The notes under the pieces were generated by a model. That model saw only the letters and a list, made by a program, of their open reading frames with translations, was not told the origin of the DNA and did not search any database. 64,000 nt of DNA. Source: Pogonophryne albipinna (Eukaryota; Chordata; Actinopteri; Perciformes; Artedidraconidae). Location: assembly GCA_028583405.1 (NCBI GenBank), contig CM053246.1:20529570-20593569 (forward strand). Reading direction: 5' to 3'. Numbering within the stretch: position 1 is the first letter of the stretch; each line of letters opens with the position of its first letter. The position numbers and the translations under genes are program-made. Of this stretch, positions 25,035 to 64,000 are shown piece by piece.

Positions 25035-27014
25035 GAAAGGGAGAGAGGTATGTTAAAACAGTGGCTATGACCTTCGCATTCCTAAACAAATCCTTCAAAT
25101 TAGGAGACATGCATGGGCCATAAAGCTCTTTTATGTTGCACCTAACAATGCTGCGTTTTTTATATACACCCACAATGAGGGTTTCGCTAAGGTAGAAATA
25201 GACTTATATTGCCCAACAGGAATGCATGATATGTATCCAATCAGAAAAGGAAAACAACTTTTCGTTTAGAACAAAATCCTCTCAAACAAACAACCTTGAA
25301 AAGGGGGATTTCTCTCCGATTAATGAGCCTGAAAAAGCAAGAAAGATAAACCTGCCTAAACACACACGCGCCCTGCGGATAAGCAGGATAAAAGTTGATG
25401 TAGACTCTGGTTTCATCTGCTAAGTAGTCCGTATTGACGGACCTGCGGATCACACAGGTCACCGAGAGATTAACACAAGGAGAGTCTAATCGCAGGACAC
25501 GTTTTCCTCCTTTGACCATACGCGCATTATTAATGATAGCGTTTGATTAAACCCACTTTCAACCGGAGAGCAGAGGTGGCGGAGGTTGCGCGTGAAGCAG
25601 CACCTCTGTGCACTGCTAAAGGCAATTGATTGGCACTCCCCAAACTGCAAGACACAAGAATAACATTGAAGGGATTTTAAAGCAAAGATATATAAATACA
25701 TTTATGAAAATGTGCTTTAAATAAATACACATTCGATTTTCTTCATGTGAGAAAAGTAATTACTTTTAATTATGGCATAAAGAGTTGACGTGTGAATTAT
25801 TTAAATGTAGTAATATCAATAATAATATTAATACTAGGATACTTCCTAAATTATAATCTTCTCTGCCAGTGTCTTAATTGAACATAAATGACCATATGAA
25901 AAATAATCGTTAATACAACCTCATTTGCAATAGTTATATTTTAATGTATTAAAATAAAGCTATTTCACAAATAACTGCTTGGTGCTGATTATAGATATTT
26001 TCATTAACCTGCTACAAGACTTCCGATAAAATCAATTGAACGTTTAAATTGCTTTTGTCACATCGGAATATCTCTGCATTTAATGTATATATTGTTAATT
26101 TAGGGCACATGTCTTCAGTCGCTTTGAACGTTAGCTGAAATACGGACTCTTCTCTTAGCCCTCCCAAAGGTTCTCACGCAGCGGAGAGAGCCTCTGTGTT
26201 GGATCCGACATCCTCTCCCCGATCCCCACTCACCTTCATGCTTTGAATAAATGCTCTCTTTGCATTCACCCGCTGACCGCATTTCCTACTTTTTTCAAAT
26301 GTAAAATCGGACAGTGATTGGGGTCGTTAGCACCTCTTCCAAACTCTTAAGGAAATTCTGTATTCTCTCCTTTCATTGTGCTGCCGCATGCTGCTGCCGC
26401 TGCTGCTCAATATTCTTCCCACTTTCTGCTAATCCTGCGGGAATAAATAGACTTGAATTCATGCTTTGCATTTGCAGCTTGGATCTGAACGGCGAGCAGT
26501 GAAGCTCGAAATCAATGCATGCATGCACCAAAAAAAGTAAATAAAAATGGTAAACGCTTACGCATTGACAAAGTCTCCAAAAACACTGACATGCACGGGG
26601 AATGGTTTAGAATTAGTACAAACACACTCATAAATGCACAATGTCACAGTTTAAAAAGCAAATACAAAACATAAGCTAAGGGCTCAGAGAACTTAGCTGT
26701 CGTCGTCTCCTTTCTGCAGCTTTCAACAGAGTTTGTATTATCAAAGTTAAAGGTTTGGATTGTTTTTACGCAGCCACGTTAATGCGCATCAGATCTTTCA
26801 ATCGTGCAGGCCAATTTCCTCTCCCCCTCCTCCTCCTCCTCCCTCTGCCCCCGTTAAATGGTCTATGACGGACGAACACAAAAATCAACGGAAAGCAGCA
26901 TTGCTGATGTCCCATTGTTGACAAATCCATGAAACAACTCCAGTTTGCATGGTTTAACAGAGAGGAGAGGAGGGTGGAGGGAGGGACGAGAGGAGAGGAG
27001 AGGGGGCGTCTGTC

Positions 27015-27110
27015 GTCACCAAACCACGTGTCATCCACTGATAGTATATCTTATACTGGGAAAAGTAATCTATCAGACAGTCCTTTTAAAAGCTCGGGCC
27101 TTTAAAAGCA
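27015..27110 (+). promoter_or_regulatory. foxd3: putative foxd3 core promoter
   Basis: Two TATA-like words, TTTAAAAG at 27085-27092 and 27101-27108, lie about 375-400 bp before the coding start. A canonical E-box CCACGTG is found around 27023-27029. A transcript start near 27115-27140 would give a 5' UTR of roughly 350 nt, with an in-frame TGA at 27467-27469 just before the ATG. The start site itself cannot be read from the sequence. Confidence 0.35.
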
Positions 27111-27481
27111 GCATGTGTCATCTCGACTTGGTTCTCCAAATATCACTCCTGTAGGAAATATACGCACCGAGAAGGGACGTCGGAGCGCGAGACATCTCCA
27201 AACAACTTCAAGGCAAGACGCGCAGCTTTACACAGGCCTGCTCACTTACCGAGTGGAGAAATATTTGAAGAAGTTGAAGTTTCGTTTGCTTGACTGGCTT
27301 GCTGCCGGTTCAACCGTCGTTTAGATTATTTTGGAGACACCGGATCTCTTGACAGGGGCGAACAGAAGTCCAGCAGACCCGCCGTGTGTGCGCACTGCCC
27401 GCGCTGCTCTCACCTACAACTTCACACCCGGCTGCTCGGCTGTTTTGGCTCCGCTCGACTTTAGTGTGAGGAAGCCGTGAG

Positions 27482-28648
27482 ATGACCCTGTCTGGAGGCA
27501 GCGAAAGAGCCAGCGACATGTCCGGCCAAACTGTGCTCACAGCGGAGGACGTGGATATCGACGTGGTGGGCGAGGGAGACGAGGACTGCATGGAGAGGGG
27601 GGACAGCGACTGCGACAGCCCGGTGGGAGGCATCCTGCACGACCTCCGAGGAGAAGCGGGCGACGAGGACATGGAAGATGAAATTGAGGTGGAGAAGGAG
27701 GAGACGGGGTCTGGTGGAGGGAGTCCGTGCTGCGAGAGCTCCGGGGAGGGAGAGACGGGCACTAAGGGAGAGGGTCAGGACCAGAGCTCCACGGGAGGAG
27801 GGATCCAGAAGCCCAAAAACAGCCTGGTGAAGCCGCCTTATTCCTACATCGCCCTCATCACCATGTCCATTCTGCAGAGCCCCCAGAAGAAGCTCACCCT
27901 CAGCGGCATCTGCGAGTTCATCAGCAGCCGCTTCCCCTATTACCGGGAGAAGTTCCCGGCGTGGCAAAACTCCATTCGCCACAACTTGTCACTCAACGAC
28001 TGCTTCGTGAAAATCCCCCGGGAGCCCGGCAACCCCGGCAAGGGCAACTACTGGACCCTGGACCCGGCTTCTGAGGACATGTTTGACAACGGCAGCTTCC
28101 TCAGGAGGAGGAAAAGGTTCAAGAGAGTTCAGCCGGACATGCTCAGGGACCAGACCGCGCTCATGATGCAGAGTTTCGGTGCGTACAGCCTCGGGGGCCC
28201 CTACGGGAGGCACTATGGCATCCACCCGGCGTATGCCCATCCGGCTATGCAGTACCAGTACATGCCGCCGATGGGTCACATGCTGCCCCCGGGTGTCCCT
28301 CTGATGTCCTCCGCGGAGCTGAACAGAAAAGCGTTCAACTCCCAGCTCAGCCCGAGTCTGCAGCTCCAGCTCAACAGCCTGAGCACGGCGTCCATGATCA
28401 AATCTGAGCCTTCGAACAGACCGTCTTTCAGTATAGAGAACATCATCGGGGTGTCCAGCGCCTCCTCGGTGTCCCCGGCCTTCCTGCGGCCTCCGGTCAC
28501 CGTGCAGTCGGCCCTGCTGAGCGCGCAGTCCCTCTCTCTGTCCCGGACCTCCGCCGGGCTCTCTCCCATCCTCAGCGTGCCGTCAAATCTCCTCTCTGGA
28601 CATGTTTTACCCTCAGCAGCGGCGGTGTCCAAGTGGCCTTCACAATGA
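27482..28648 (+). CDS. foxd3: forkhead box protein D3 (FoxD3), single exon
   Basis: A 388-residue winged-helix transcription factor that acts in the nucleus, mainly as a repressor and pioneer factor in neural-crest specification and stem-cell maintenance (family knowledge). The N-terminus [20 protein letters not shown] and [11 protein letters not shown] are FoxD3 hallmarks. Residues 40-105 form an acidic Glu/Asp/Gly linker. The forkhead domain spans about 117-215, with [13 protein letters not shown] and recognition helix [11 protein letters not shown] (163-173), ending in the basic wing RRRKRFKR. The tail has a SUMO-type IKSE (306-309) and an eh1-like FSIENIIG (316-323) expected to recruit Groucho/TLE. 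The start at 27482 is fixed by the family N-terminus and by an in-frame TGA 15 nt upstream. No introns, as is usual for FoxD genes. alg6 follows 5.9 kb downstream on the same strand, a conserved neighbourhood that supports foxd3 over its paralogues. Confidence 0.96.
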   Translation: MTLSGGSERASDMSGQTVLTAEDVDIDVVGEGDEDCMERGDSDCDSPVGGILHDLRGEAGDEDMEDEIEVEKEETGSGGGSPCCESSGEGETGTKGEGQDQSSTGGGIQKPKNSLVKPPYSYIALITMSILQSPQKKLTLSGICEFISSRFPYYREKFPAWQNSIRHNLSLNDCFVKIPREPGNPGKGNYWTLDPASEDMFDNGSFLRRRKRFKRVQPDMLRDQTALMMQSFGAYSLGGPYGRHYGIHPAYAHPAMQYQYMPPMGHMLPPGVPLMSSAELNRKAFNSQLSPSLQLQLNSLSTASMIKSEPSNRPSFSIENIIGVSSASSVSPAFLRPPVTVQSALLSAQSLSLSRTSAGLSPILSVPSNLLSGHVLPSAAAVSKWPSQ

Positions 28649-29046
28649 CTTTAAAGCCAGATAAATAGACTCTTATTATTTTTATATAGAGACATTATTA
28701 CGGGGGGAGTGTGATCAGCACAAATCAATAACACTGGACTCGGTAGCAAAGACTGTTGAAACAGAGACTAAAAGAAAAAGAAGATTTTTCTGTACAGGTA
28801 ATATTTGTAAATATTTGTAAAAAGAAGAATGATTGTACCTGTCTTTTTTTGGTTGCTGTTTGAGATCTGTGATAATTATTTTACATTTTTCTTTTTTGTA
28901 GCGTATCAGAGCTCAACTGGATACAATTGTGTTTCGTTTTCATACAAGACACAAACAAGCTCTGAAAAACAGTCTGTTTATAATTAAAAAACAAATATAT
29001 GTAATTCTATGTAGCTATATTGTGTTGTAAACTGAATTTATTTGTA

Positions 29047-29052
29047 AATAAA
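29047..29052 (+). promoter_or_regulatory. foxd3: foxd3 polyadenylation signal
   Basis: AATAAA about 400 nt after the foxd3 stop codon in an AT-rich 3' UTR. It is the first canonical signal downstream, and a T-rich stretch follows. Confidence 0.55.
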
Positions 29053-30732
29053 TCTAAGACAGAATTAAAACCATTTTTTCATTATTAACATTCATGAATC
29101 GTTTGATGGCAGACTTATTTCTAGAAAAACAATATTGTTTTAAAACCCTCTCACGCTATAAAGGCACAGTAAAATAATATGAAAGTCAATTTTAATTTGA
29201 CATGAAGGATAGTTATTTTAAAATATTCTTATCCAGTGCATATTGTGTGATTACATGTACTAATACAAATCAATTTCAGGCTTAATAATCAGCCTATTAA
29301 TATCATCCAATTTTTACGATGCAAGTCTGTTTTTGTAAAGTTACATTTTAATATTTGTAGTAATTATACTATTCTAAATAATTGTCTGGAGTAACACGAG
29401 ACATTGAATTACGTTTGAACCTTTTCAGTATTCGATGTTTTCTAAGCTTGGAATTGCAGCTTTATTATAAGATCTACACATTTTTTTTAGACAAACAAAC
29501 AAAGAAAAAATTAAAGGAACAAAAAGGACTCAGATGTATAGTCTGTCTATATGGATTCAACATTTTAAATTGATGTTAAAAGAGGGGATCATCGTATAAA
29601 TGGGAAGTCGTTATACATCCTGAGATTTAGTGCAAATAAACCAGTGTGTGTCTCTCAAGACAGGCTTTTTGCAGAGGGGTTACGTAGTTAATATAACATC
29701 ATATTTTTAAATAAAAATATATACACTTATAGGACCGAATAATAAGACAACCTAATTGTTTAAAAAATATATATTTACGGTTGTTTTCTTAGTAATGATC
29801 TCTGACTGGAGGTCAGGATTTAATCCACCATTACATCACTGAGTGTCGTTTTACAGGATATTCTGCGGCTTGGCTTCTATAAAGGTAACAGCTTCGCAGT
29901 TGTGTCTGGTTAATCACTTTTACACAAACAGCAAATGGTGATCGGGTTGGTGCGTGTGTGTACGTGTGTGTTTGAGGGGGGGGGGGTTACAGGCGCTATA
30001 TTTATCTGATCCCCATGAGAAAGAGCAAGGAGCCTCTCTGCTTCAATTCACTTTCAGACACCGAAGAAGGTGCTGATGATGCAAAAGGCTGCTCCAATGT
30101 CACCATGGCATTTCTTTCATTCATTCTCATTATTACTGGGCTATTATTATTGCCCTCATTCTATTATCAACAGAAGCATATGTAGCCTGAAGTATTTATT
30201 GTATGACATAATTCGTTTTAATGCAAAACCAAACTCGTTTGACACATAAATAAAACGAAATACAGATGTAAAAATCATCATTGTTTTCCCAAATTTTAAA
30301 TCAAGGAGGTATTAAATATCAACATTCATACAGTTTAAGGAGACATGCACATGACGTCCAGGCACCAGGGGTCTCAGTGTGCAGAATATAATTCAGATTA
30401 AAAGGTGTATAGAAAGCAATGTGGAATTTGGTCTTTTTTGGGAAGTAGGCTATTGAAAAATAAATCCCCCCAAAAATGTACCAAAGTAAATAAAAAATAA
30501 AACTTGATTATCACGTTTATAATTGTCATTTAAATGCTGTCTCTGTTTTATTTGCTTCCTGTGTGAAGTAACGGGTTCAGCCTCCACTAAGCTCTCATGC
30601 TCTCATGCGTTAGAGAGCCCGCGGTAAACTGCAGTGTGATGTCTCTGTGTGTTTGCATGATGCTGCACCGGGAGCACCGGGAGCACCGTGAGGCCGCAGG
30701 CTGACACCTCCAGCCCCGCGAGGAGAGGACAG

Positions 30733-30745
30733 CCGCCAGGGGGCG
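30733..30745 (+). promoter_or_regulatory. CTCF-like site between foxd3 and alg6
   Basis: CCGCCAGGGGGCG fits the strong vertebrate CTCF core (CCNCCAGGGGGCG) within a CpG-rich 170-bp patch that includes three GGGAGCACC-type repeats. It lies between the developmental gene foxd3 and the housekeeping gene alg6, a sensible place for a boundary. Binding is not shown. Confidence 0.4.
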
Positions 30746-33159
30746 TTCACTGACACGCAGGGCTTTTCATCAGGGGTATCAAAAATCTGAGAAATATTTA
30801 GGAAGACACATCAACCTGAAAAGATGAAGGATAGACCTTCCCATACATTCCATTAAATCTTTTATTTTTATTTTGTCTAGTAATTACGATGGTGTAAACC
30901 TTATAAATATATTTAAATTTGCAGAATTGAAGGGACACTGTGTTCAGTTGTTTCTTTTAGTTATTATTTTAATATGATAATGATCGAAATACATTTGTTA
31001 AATATTTGTATCTGCCCGTCTCAGTAATCACAGTACCTCTAATGCTTTATCCTGGTGAAGACCGATTTCAGATGTAATTTATCTTTGAGTATACCACTGA
31101 AGATGTTAATGTTAATAAGGTTGATATATAAGGTTTCAGTTACAGATGATGTTAAAATACAACATTATTCTTCAACCAAAATAGTGTTACAATATTAAAT
31201 GTAATACAGGGGAAAACTACATATTAAAATAATATTTGCATTTATGTTAATATTTACCCATTACTTTAGTTTGTGTTTGTTTAAATCAATTCAGTCTGCT
31301 CTTATTAATTAACCCGTTATTAAATGTAATCGAAACAAAAGCAGTTTTTGGTGTTTCACGTATTCATTTTGCAAACAAAACAAAATGCCGATTTGATGAA
31401 TGTGCTCTTTTGCAGAACAAACATTAGACTGACCCTCTCGATATTGACCCATGCAGCTGCACTTCCTTGTGCACAGGTGTATGGAGTCTGGCCTGTGTTC
31501 CCACAGCTCCAGCAGACAGGCTATATTAGTCTCAAGCAACAGTCTTTCATAAATAAAGTCCACTTTGTGGGTTAGGTTGTTCACTTTTTAAACCAACAAT
31601 TCAGAGCGAGCTTTAGTAAATGAGCCACAGTTGAATCAACAGTTAATACACGTTCATTTAGATAGTTAAGATAATGTTACATTGGTTTGAGTGCAAGATA
31701 AGTAAGGATTATGGTTATGATGTGTGTCTTTAGGTGGTTTACACACCATATCAATCAGATCTTCAAGTGGGAGAAACGTAATCTAAACCTTAGAAACTAC
31801 AGATCCATAGAAACTCGCTACATACAGTTAAAATGTTCCAAGGACACTTCAGTGAAAACTACAATATCTTGGGTATTGGGTTTCTCTCAAACCCTACAGA
31901 AATAAATATGTTCAAATGTTTTGGAGCTTTTGTTTATTACTAGTTAAAAGGACATTTGCGAAAGTTTTGGATAGATGAAAATACATAGCCAAAAATATAA
32001 TAGAATACACTTGTTTTCAGTTAACTTATATAGTAAGGGGATGATCAAAAATGACCTCTACAAAGGTTATAATTTGTAAGGAAATACAAATATACCTGAA
32101 AAAAGTATAGCATTTCTTTCGGGAATGTAATGCAGTAAAACAATTACACACAAACACACGTTTTTAGGAACTGCCTGAACACTGCTTCGACACTGGAGTG
32201 GTATAAAGAGTTCAGATGTGAGTCAAACACGCGCACAGAGGAAGTATTTGTCTATGTAATCATAAGGTTACAACTTTACTGTATGTAATGCTTATTCCAC
32301 AGTGTGGCATGTCGGAGTGACTCAAGTGCAGCTAATCTACTGATACTGTACGTCTCACTGAGCCATTTTCCAATGAATTGGAGTTTGTAGTCATAGAAAG
32401 ATATATTTTACTATATTCATTTCAATCTTAACTTTTAACCCAACATGGATGAGAAGATATTATTAATTGACTTTACTAGTTACTTTGTTTCTAATGTCAA
32501 AAATACTCTTTTAAAAGATAATTTCCCCCTATTTTCTGTGTTAAAACTGTGAAATAAAACAACATCCAAGAGAATAACATGACAAATCATCGATCAAAGG
32601 TATCGCTTGTTTCAGAAAAAATCCACCAAGCTTTTGTAAAATCAATCCTATGCAGGACCTTGGATCACATCGTGTGAAGATGGAGGGACCAGCTATTATG
32701 AAGCCGAGCAGTCCCATTTCACATGTTCAATGCTGGATTGTAAACATCCTGGTGATAACCCACATTAATGTGTTATCTTTGACCTTTACATCAGAGAGGA
32801 CATGTTGAGTGTCAGTGAAAAAGATTGACACAAAACACTGTGATAGGGAGTTTAGGGAGGCTATAAAAGGCCCAGACAGACATTACATTCCTGTAAATGC
32901 ACACCATGTATACTGGTGAATTTTCTAAACAATTAATTGATGATGTAAATTAGAGCATATTTGTAGTGAAGAAGGACTGCCAGGACTTCTTAACACTTCA
33001 CAGACACACTTACCCACGGACTTTTAGAGTCACTGTAATGTGAATGTGTATTTCTTTTTAACAACATAGTGAGTTTTGTATTATGGGTTGCATTGTTCTT
33101 ATGTGACAAAACATCAGAAAAGATGTGTGACTTGCTTTAGCAAAATGTGACTTATCATA

Positions 33160-33470
33160 TGATAGAGTACAATGGCATTGGCAAGCAAGGCCTAGGCCTC
33201 CATAATAACTAGGTCATCTTCCACCACAAGCTATAGCCTTCTCCAAGGCGGAGATCACAGACAGTAAATGTAGGTATGCAGTTACTGAATATTTAAAAAG
33301 GCATAGAGATGAAGCAATAAATGACAAAGTAAAGCTGGCGTGGCTAGGCATTAATAACTAATAGGTACCCCTGAGTTATAGGCTGCTGCCTTTGTAATGA
33401 AAGTGTCATTGCAAATCAGCAGTTGTCCGAGGTTATTATTATTTATGCATAATTGATGCAGGAACCACAA
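33160..33470. promoter_or_regulatory. candidate enhancer island
   Basis: Mixed-composition, non-repeat segment with GGCATTAATAACTAATAGG, TTTGTAATGAAAGTGTCATTG and TTTATGCATAATTGATGC words suggestive of POU and homeodomain sites. Pattern judgement only. Confidence 0.18.
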
Positions 33471-34384
33471 GGAACATGTCTCACCCAACAAATCCCAACA
33501 CCTTGGGAACAAAGACGATGGTGTCAACAGAAGGAAAGGTCACAGAGGAGAATACACCCCTGGGCGGAGATTTACATTGTGAAGGGAGGCTTGCATTTTA
33601 TAACTATACACATATCTGCACACAGAAGGGCACAACAAACTAAAAGAGACAACTGATCCTCTATTGCTCCACATGAGGAGGATGATCCCATGCCAGGATG
33701 TTGCAATGGAGTTTAAAATAGATGACATGTAGTTATATTTCTAAGATGTCTCCAATTATGGTTATACTTTTTATAACATCAAAGGCTTGCTGTCTGCATA
33801 GTAGTCATAGCAATGAGTTAAATAATCACATGCAGAAATGGTCTGGCTTAATGACCCTGATATAATTATTTTGAGATGTACTATCAGTGATTGGAAAAAG
33901 GGGAAATCGATTGTCATTAAATAATTTATACATTTTGTTCCACAGCCTGTTTTATGTTATTTGCTTACTTGGTAATTACATTATTGGAAATGCTTATGTA
34001 CTGCTCGATAAAAGACACTTATTCAAATTCCGACCTCTAAGTTTAACACAGGGTATAAGTTATTATTGAGTTAAGAGTGGACAAATAGACCTTTAATAAT
34101 GCACAATATCAATCAATCCATCATAAATCTCATCTAAACCGATGTGGCATTACATTACTAGGAATTTGGCATCTTCGAATCAAATTGGTAGCAATACCGA
34201 TTCAGTCACTAGTGATGTAACCATATTTTTAAGGGAAAGTAAAACTACCTATCTATCTGCCATAACTACAATTAAAACTCGTTTAATAAAGTTACTCTAG
34301 CTAGCTTAAGTTATGTAGCGATGTTTCGAATAACGAAAATAACGTCTTTTTCTGGGGGTTCCTGAACGCCTCATGTCTTTCAGA

Positions 34385-34529
34385 GCTACGTCACCCGGCA
34401 GTGCCCAATGAGAACTCGCAACGAAGTCTTGATTGATGACGTATACAGGAAATGTAGACATATTCCAAAAGCAGACAGATATTTTAGCTTTTATTTCTCC
34501 TATTTAAGATAATTTAACCGGACGAGGTT
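34385..34529 (+). promoter_or_regulatory. alg6: putative alg6 promoter
   Basis: Just before the alg6 start lie two CRE-like words in opposite orientation, TACGTCA at 34387-34393 and TGACGTA at 34437-34443, with a CCAAT box at 34405-34409 between them. No TATA box is seen. Such CRE/CCAAT promoters are common for housekeeping genes. ACGT cores can also bind ATF6/XBP1-type factors, which would suit an ER enzyme, but that is inference. Confidence 0.4.
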
Positions 34530-63968
<29,439 letters not shown>

Positions 63969-64000
63969 ATGATGACTATGGCAGTGATGTACATGGCAAC

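Larger units (their letters stand above)
29080..34380. other. foxd3-alg6 intergenic spacer
   Basis: No coding exon or recognised transposon. It contains a G run near 29978-29987, a GC-rich patch at 30600-30770 with a CTCF-like word, and a TAAT/GCATAATT-rich segment around 33160-33470 that might be regulatory. The rest is AT-rich. Confidence 0.5.

Noticed and set aside
27461..28632. Minus-strand frames opposite foxd3 (118-173 codons)
   Set aside because: Shadows in a GC-rich coding exon; no family signature.

Overview
The window is vertebrate nuclear DNA, almost certainly from a teleost fish. Two single-copy genes on the + strand set the frame. The single-exon forkhead gene foxd3 lies at 27482-28648. 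The intron-rich ER glucosyltransferase gene alg6 (14 coding exons, 34530-63968) follows it in the same orientation. The two genes are also neighbours in other vertebrates. The rest is intergenic DNA and introns with AT-rich spacers, CA microsatellites and a transposon mix typical of fish: Ty3/Gypsy, DIRS, Tc1, hAT, Harbinger-like, a TTAA-flanked element and a CR1/L2-type LINE.

Layout. Positions 1-27000 are upstream of foxd3 and hold no host exon that I can recognise. They contain a 5'-truncated LINE on the - strand (about 3296-4765), a complete but coding-defective Gypsy element with 373-bp LTRs and a CTTTT target duplication (11871-16388), a 119-bp CA repeat (24914-25032) and several AT/TAAT-rich islands that could be developmental enhancers. 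foxd3 follows, with TATA-like boxes near 27085-27108 and a polyadenylation signal at 29047. The 5.4-kb foxd3-alg6 spacer holds a strong CTCF-like word at 30733-30745.

alg6 can be read exon by exon. Every splice junction keeps frame and the product is 501 residues ending in a KKNN ER-retrieval signal. Intron 6 has the signature of a minor-spliceosome (U12) intron. The introns have been heavily colonised: a Tc1 element with an open 338-aa transposase in intron 2, a short hAT element in intron 7, a MITE in intron 8, a nest of five DNA transposons marked out by target duplications in intron 9, a TTAA-flanked element in intron 12, and a 6.1-kb DIRS tyrosine-recombinase retrotransposon in intron 13 with inverted terminal repeats and a diagnostic internal complementary region.

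How the parts relate: foxd3 is a neural-crest and stem-cell transcription factor likely to depend on distal enhancers in the flanking non-coding DNA. alg6 is a housekeeping N-glycosylation enzyme with its own CCAAT/CRE-type promoter. The CTCF-like words between the genes and inside the Gypsy LTRs are candidate boundary elements. I found no wholly unknown system. The most notable items are the structurally complete DIRS element with overlapping reading frames, the transposon nest, the U12 intron, and the LTR-borne CTCF motifs. All calls come from reading the sequence; no database search was run.
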